From assembly GCA_015680685.1 (NCBI GenBank), contig MNCI01038206.1:103501-167500 (forward strand): DNA of 64,000 nucleotides, in the 5' to 3' direction. Position numbers and translations under genes: made by a program. Under the pieces are notes generated by a model. It saw only the letters and a list, made by a program, of their open reading frames with translations, had not been told where the DNA came from and did not search any database. The stretch comes from Gnetum montanum (Eukaryota > Streptophyta > Gnetopsida > Gnetales > Gnetaceae). Below, one piece after another: positions 59,820-64,000 of this stretch; positions within the stretch are counted from its first letter, which is position 1; each line of letters begins with the position of its first letter.

Positions 59820-59990
59820 AGCAGCAGGAGGGCCGCATTATTGTTGAACTCTTCAGCGATGTTGTCCCGAAGACGACCAAGAACTTCCACGCGCTGTGCA
59901 CCAGCAAGAAAGGCATGCTTCCGATGGCAAATCTCTGATATAAAAGGGGCCCTATTGGAAAAATGTTTATGTGTTTTTGAAGGATAAATT
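59820..59990 (+). pseudogene. Cyclophilin (peptidyl-prolyl isomerase) fragment
   Basis: The plus strand reads [20 protein letters not shown] then ALCTSKKG, the first conserved block of cyclophilins. After a frameshift follow DGKSL and YKGALLEKC, matching the GKPLHYKGxxFHR block. The catalytic core beyond is missing and no intron with a second exon is visible before the retroelement LTR. The upstream GC-rich 59510-59820 sequence is open in more than one frame but does not look like cyclophilin. A pseudogene or captured exon is likely. Confidence 0.75.
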
Positions 59991-59999
59991 ACATGATTT

Positions 60000-61562
60000 A
60001 TAATACCATTCTACCACCGCCACCTATATTTCCATGAAAAAGCAAAATAAAGAGGATATATACTTATGGAATAAGTTGCAACTCTAGCTTGTATTTCTAT
60101 GCAACTTAGTGATTGTATTTTAATTTTCTATGAGAACCACCACCAAGGACACTTGTCAATATTAGCCTTTTTATCTCTTTTATGGTTTAAACCACCTAAA
60201 ATTGTTGTAACTTACCTAACTTGTTGGGCAAGTAACCTCCTAACTTGTTGGGCAAGAAATTTTCTAATTGGTTAGTCAAGTTACTTGAGAGAAAAGTTAG
60301 GAGAGATATTTTTGAGATATTTGTGGGATAGTTTGAAATTGTAACTTCCCTACCTACCTTGGAACCCTATAAAAAGGCATCAGGGATCAAGGAGGAAAGA
60401 GGAACACACTAGAAGGAAGTCTCACATCACACTTGGAAGATTTTGTAAAGAAGATGGCTTGCTAGAATAAAGATTTCAGCCTCTTTGTCATGGTCCTGTG
60501 AGTTATGCATTTCATTTTTTGTTTTGTTTAAATTGCTTAGCTAGTGGTTTAGATAGTATCATCCTTGGCAAGTAATTTTGGGATTTTTAGATTGCTCTTA
60601 TTGTTCTTGTTGCCCAATAGGAATTTCTGTTAAAATTTTGCCATAGAAGCGCTTGTGTTCAAAAAGCCTTGAGAGCATTTTAGTAGTAAATTTCGTTATT
60701 GTGCAACGTTTGGGAACTGCTATTGGATTGTTGGAAGAGAGCCTCTGTTTGTAGTCACGCCGTGGAACAATTTGGTAGTCGAGAGGGTTCAGAAAATCTT
60801 TGGTATTTTGATGGGACCAGAATAGCTTCTTTTTATCTTTAGAGTGATTTTCCGTGTTATTTCAATCAGAAATTGTCAAGTCTTTTAAAGGTTCTGTTTA
60901 AATGCAATCGTTGACATCTACTGTCTAGCCAAAATGGAGTCTCGTACATGGTAGTTTACGCAGCAATTTTTGGTAGTACAGTAGGATTGTCTTGAAGATA
61001 TTGCTTGTTTGAGTCTTGGAAGTTTGAACAATTCATAGATATTGAATTTGGAATAGCTTTATTGCGAAGTGTTTACTCGTGTCATTTTACCTTGTTTAAA
61101 TATTTGAGGTCCACACAAATCTGCTTTCTTTTCTTTCTGTCTATTTCCTTTGAATCTTGCTCTATTTCTAGTTTTCTTGTGGAACTATATATCTCTCTCT
61201 GGGGAAAATTAGGAGTAGATTTGCGGAGTTGTGCTCAAATGTTTATGCAAAATTTTACTTGTTACAAGCAGGTATTATAGGGACCGCATAGACTAGGTAG
61301 TTTGAACAAAATAGGAAACTCTCAATAACTCACAGTACTTGATAAAGTTGGCTGAATCTCTTAAAGTAAGTCATTTGTATTTCACACACACGCAATCGTT
61401 ACATTGCACACAACCGCACGCCGCAACAGCACACACACATACTCACATTAACTACTGAGTTATTTGGAGGTATCTGGGCCTTGGTGTTGCCAGAGACCAG
61501 CAGGCACCTAAATCCTGTTCGAGGACACTCGTTGGCGGTCGCGTCCCAAACGGTCGCCAACA
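60000..61562 (+). repeat. 5' LTR of Ty3 element D (left end not resolved)
   Basis: The right end is fixed by GCCAACA followed by a seven-base spacer and the PBS. TATAAAAA at 60368-60375 is the likely promoter. The left end is somewhere between about 59990 and 60150; no partner LTR is in the window, so I cannot place it. Confidence 0.6.
60368..60375 (+). promoter_or_regulatory. TATA box of element D LTR
   Basis: TATAAAAA in a GC-flanked context (CCCTATAAAAAGGCATC), typical of a plant promoter. Confidence 0.6.
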
Positions 61563-61569
61563 GTTCTTT

Positions 61570-61587
61570 TGGCGCTAGAAGGAGGGC
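61570..61587 (+). other. Primer binding site of element D
   Basis: TGGCGCTAGAAGGAGGGC, identical to the PBS of Tat-A at 24792. Confidence 0.85.
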
Positions 61588-61679
61588 TGAAAATTAAGCC
61601 TCTAGGTTCATAAGCCTTATACTTTTAGTACATCAACAATTATTTGTAAGGCTTAAGAATTAGATACTATTTTCAGTTC

Positions 61680-62462
61680 ATGACCAAGAAATTTGATAGT
61701 TTGGAAAGTTTCAAAGTTTCAAAAGATATTCTAGATTCTAAGACTGATTCTTCATCAGAAGAAGAACAAAAGAAAGTTTTTGAATTGGGAACAAGTAGTG
61801 GAGTGAAAACTAGAAGATCAAGAAGATCACCCATTATATCTAGTTTATCGATTTATAAGAGAAGATCTAGAAAGTCTAAGAGTTCAACTATCCAAAGGAA
61901 TAGGATGGCAAATCCTTGGCAAAGAGTTACACCATTAGGATTTCAAAATTACAATGATATTCCTAAGGTAGTTTACAAATATTTGCCTGAGCCTTTCATT
62001 CCTGGAAAAGCTTATTTAGCTGAAGAATATATTCACATGTTTGAGTTAGCTTTAGCTCATGCAAATATTCAACATCAAGATCAAGCTTGTAGGTTGTTTG
62101 TATCAAATCTAAAGGATATGGCTCAGATTTGGTATTCGAACTTACCAAGTAATAGTATTACAAGTTGGGATGACATGAAGAATCTTTTCTTAGCCCAGTT
62201 TGGTAATCAATTAGATCAACAACAACTATACTGTGGGCTGATACAAGCTAAGCAAGGAGTTAAAGAGTCAATTAGAGATTTTAACATCAAGTTTCAACGA
62301 ATTTGTGGACTCTTTCAAAGACAATATAGGCCATCAGAAGAAATGCTTAAAGAAACTTATCTTAAGGCTGTCAACCCCAACATTTCAATTTGGTTAAGGA
62401 GAACTCCAAACTTAACTACACTAAATGACTACTTTAGTGAAGCTATACAGTTAGAAAAATAG
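61680..62462 (+). CDS. Gag (N-terminal and capsid part) of element D
   Basis: 260 codons open from ATG 61680. Residues 1-70 are Ser/Arg/Lys-rich and charged. From about residue 75 the Retrotrans_gag fold appears: NYNDIPKVVYKYLPEPF, HANIQHQDQACRLFVSNLKD, IWYSNLPSNSITSWDDM, FLAQFGNQ, VKESIRDFNIKFQRIC. It ends in TAG (62460-62462) followed directly in the same frame by the next ORF, so the stop is either one nonsense change or a readthrough site. It would form the capsid. Confidence 0.85.
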   Translation: MTKKFDSLESFKVSKDILDSKTDSSSEEEQKKVFELGTSSGVKTRRSRRSPIISSLSIYKRRSRKSKSSTIQRNRMANPWQRVTPLGFQNYNDIPKVVYKYLPEPFIPGKAYLAEEYIHMFELALAHANIQHQDQACRLFVSNLKDMAQIWYSNLPSNSITSWDDMKNLFLAQFGNQLDQQQLYCGLIQAKQGVKESIRDFNIKFQRICGLFQRQYRPSEEMLKETYLKAVNPNISIWLRRTPNLTTLNDYFSEAIQLEK

Positions 62463-63650
62463 TTGAACTTGAATCCTGAAGAAAATATTGCAATTCAAAA
62501 AAGAGAAGAAAGAGTTATGATTCCTATGCAAGATTTTGCTCAATTTAAAGCTTTACCAGGTCCATCTCATGTTAAGATAGAGCAAGAACATGAAAGAGTA
62601 GGATCTGAAAAAGGACAATTAATGAGAGATATGTCTAACAAAATAGTGAAGCTTGAAAAAGCATTGGCAAGAGTTAATATCAAGGAAGAAAGGAAAAATA
62701 GAAAGCATAAACATCAAGACACTAAGTTAGTAGAAGATGAGGATGAAAGTGATCTTATTATGTCCAACTTTCTTGATATTGAATCTGATAATGAGTTATC
62801 TAGTGTTCACTATGCAAGTAAATCTTCTAGCAATGGATCTAGTGATACTTCTTCTCTATCAAGTTCTGAAGAAGATATGTCTTCAGATGAGGAATGCAAT
62901 AACAATGAGGAAAATGGATATAGTCTTCGATCAAAGGAAAGACTAACTACTTCTAGACCCCCAAATGTTATTACTGATCCATCTACTAAGAGAAAAGCTT
63001 TTGAGCCAAGTAGAAAGGATAAGAATAAAGGTAAAGACAATCAAGTGGAGCAAAGCACTCCAAATCAGTCTTTTAATAAATGGATAAAGAGATCAAGCTT
63101 CATTGGTGATGGAGAATATGATTTGATAGAAGACCTTAAACATGTCAAGGCCAATATTAGCCTCTATCAGTTGCTTCAAATAGGAGATCAGCAAAGAAAG
63201 GCTTTAGAGTTCATTAAAGGTAAAAGGAGAGCTAGAGAATCAGAGTTAAGTTATGTATCTAGTAATGATGAGAAATTGAAGACTTCATATGATAAGGAAG
63301 CTCCTCCTTTCCTTTTGACAATGAAATTAAAGGATAAATTCTTACACAATTGTTTGGTTGATTCTGGAGCTACGTCTACTATAATGCCATTGTCTATATG
63401 TAAGAAACTTGGTTTGATTCCTGAAAAATCAAACAAAAAGATTGTTCAAGTGGATAAGAGTAGAGTGAAGATTGTGGGTCAATTACCAAGTGCTCTATTG
63501 GAAATTGCTTCTGAACCTCGCATTAGAAGTAAAGTAACTATTCAAGTGACAGATATACCGGATTCACATAGTCTCTTATTGAGTAGAAGTTGGAGCAAGA
63601 ATTTCTCAGGTTATATATCAACAGATTATTCTCACATGTGGTTACCTTGA
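62463..63650 (+). CDS. Gag C-terminus and protease of element D
   Basis: In frame with the preceding ORF, 395 codons. The first 270 residues are charged, with an acidic Ser-rich stretch (SSNGSSDTSSLSSSEED); I see no CCHC knuckle. The protease starts near residue 290: FLHNCLVDSGATSTIMPLSI with active-site DSGA, then CKKLGLIP, and LLLSRSWSKNFSGYIS near the end. It stops at TGA (63648-63650) after HMWLP; the frame continues KGEPNQIYIYSEPF, so this too looks like an in-frame break in a longer pol. Confidence 0.85.
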   Translation: MNLNPEENIAIQKREERVMIPMQDFAQFKALPGPSHVKIEQEHERVGSEKGQLMRDMSNKIVKLEKALARVNIKEERKNRKHKHQDTKLVEDEDESDLIMSNFLDIESDNELSSVHYASKSSSNGSSDTSSLSSSEEDMSSDEECNNNEENGYSLRSKERLTTSRPPNVITDPSTKRKAFEPSRKDKNKGKDNQVEQSTPNQSFNKWIKRSSFIGDGEYDLIEDLKHVKANISLYQLLQIGDQQRKALEFIKGKRRARESELSYVSSNDEKLKTSYDKEAPPFLLTMKLKDKFLHNCLVDSGATSTIMPLSICKKLGLIPEKSNKKIVQVDKSRVKIVGQLPSALLEIASEPRIRSKVTIQVTDIPDSHSLLLSRSWSKNFSGYISTDYSHMWLP

Positions 63651-64000
63651 AAAGGAGAACCAAATCAGATATACATCTATAGTGAACCTTTCATGATTGA
63701 TAACATTACTTCAAATGGAAGAAGTAGGATGGTTAAAAAAGACAATGTTGAAAACAAAATTTGTACACTCCAAGAAAATGAGGATTTACTTGAGAAAGAG
63801 GATGAGAGGGTTAGAGATATGAGGATTCCTACCAAAGTAATCCTCCCCATTCTCTTCCCATCTCAAGAATAGTCCATGAATAAAGGACTTAATAATGTAC
63901 AGTTTGTTATGTGCAGTTTGTTTTGTTAGGAATGAGGTTTTTATACCATCAAACCTTATGTTTGATGGAAATTTTCCTCCAAAAAGATTTATCAGTTCAG
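63651..64000 (+). pseudogene. Start of downstream pol region of element D
   Basis: Continues the protease frame (GEPNQIYIYSEPFMIDN, DMRIPTKVILPILFPSQE) to a stop near 63870. RT is not reached before the window ends. Confidence 0.5.

Larger units (their letters stand above)
60000..64000 (+). mobile_element. Ty3 LTR retrotransposon D, cut by window end
   Basis: LTR, PBS, gag and protease in order on the plus strand. Long ORFs (260 and 395 codons) separated by single stops show it is much younger than Athila-like 1. The PBS is shared with Tat-A, but gag and protease differ clearly, so its lineage is not settled. Confidence 0.85.

Noticed and set aside
59512-59847. Arg-rich 111-codon plus-strand ORF before cyclophilin
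   Set aside because: GC-rich sequence open in several frames on both strands; no domain, and it is out of the cyclophilin frame.

Overview
This window looks like intergenic DNA from a plant with a very large, repeat-rich nuclear genome. A gymnosperm is my inference, based on old, heavily mutated, nested LTR elements of the Tat, Athila-like and Ty1/copia types, very low density of host genes, and long AT-rich stretches. I see no intact host gene, tRNA, rRNA or CRISPR array. Almost every coding region is a retrotransposon relic in which many stops are TAG or TGA, as expected from decay of methylated cytosines.

Layout. 1-4.88 kb is gene-free and carries decayed palindromic tandem repeats. 4.88-14.99 kb is a minus-strand Ty3 element of Athila type (Athila-like 1) with both LTRs, PBS, gag, protease, RT-RNase H and integrase relics. 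19.49-41.29 kb holds the remains of a second minus-strand Athila-like element (gag, protease, one LTR). Two Tat elements are nested in it. Tat-B (15.7-19.49 kb, minus) has one LTR, PBS and gag. Tat-A (23,154-40,834, plus) is nearly complete, with 1.6-kb LTRs and a CTATT target-site duplication. 41.3-43.1 kb carries an orphan Tat integrase C-terminus and a repeat tract. 45.15-50.3 kb is a decayed multi-exon minus-strand gene. 50.77-51.9 kb is a ~182-bp tandem array. 52.0-58.24 kb is a minus-strand copia-like element without recognisable RT or integrase. 58.5-60.0 kb holds fragments of host-type genes (ABCB transporter, cyclophilin). 60-64 kb is the 5' end of another plus-strand Ty3 element with long gag and protease ORFs, cut by the window edge.

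The most interesting object is in Tat-A. Between protease and RT lies a 5.2-kb tract bounded by a good sense-strand GT/AG pair, in the position of the known Ogre intron. Inside that candidate intron, on the opposite strand, is a gene of about eight exons encoding an FCP1/NIF-like HAD domain followed by a long coiled-coil-like C-terminus. The minus-strand gene at 45-50 kb is a diverged full-length homologue with matching exons. In both copies the HAD acidic catalytic residues are replaced at the same places, so the family probably encoded a catalytically dead FCP1-like protein before it decayed. The Tat elements also share a ~34-bp tandem monomer that appears in the Tat-A 3' UTR and in frame inside the Tat-B gag.
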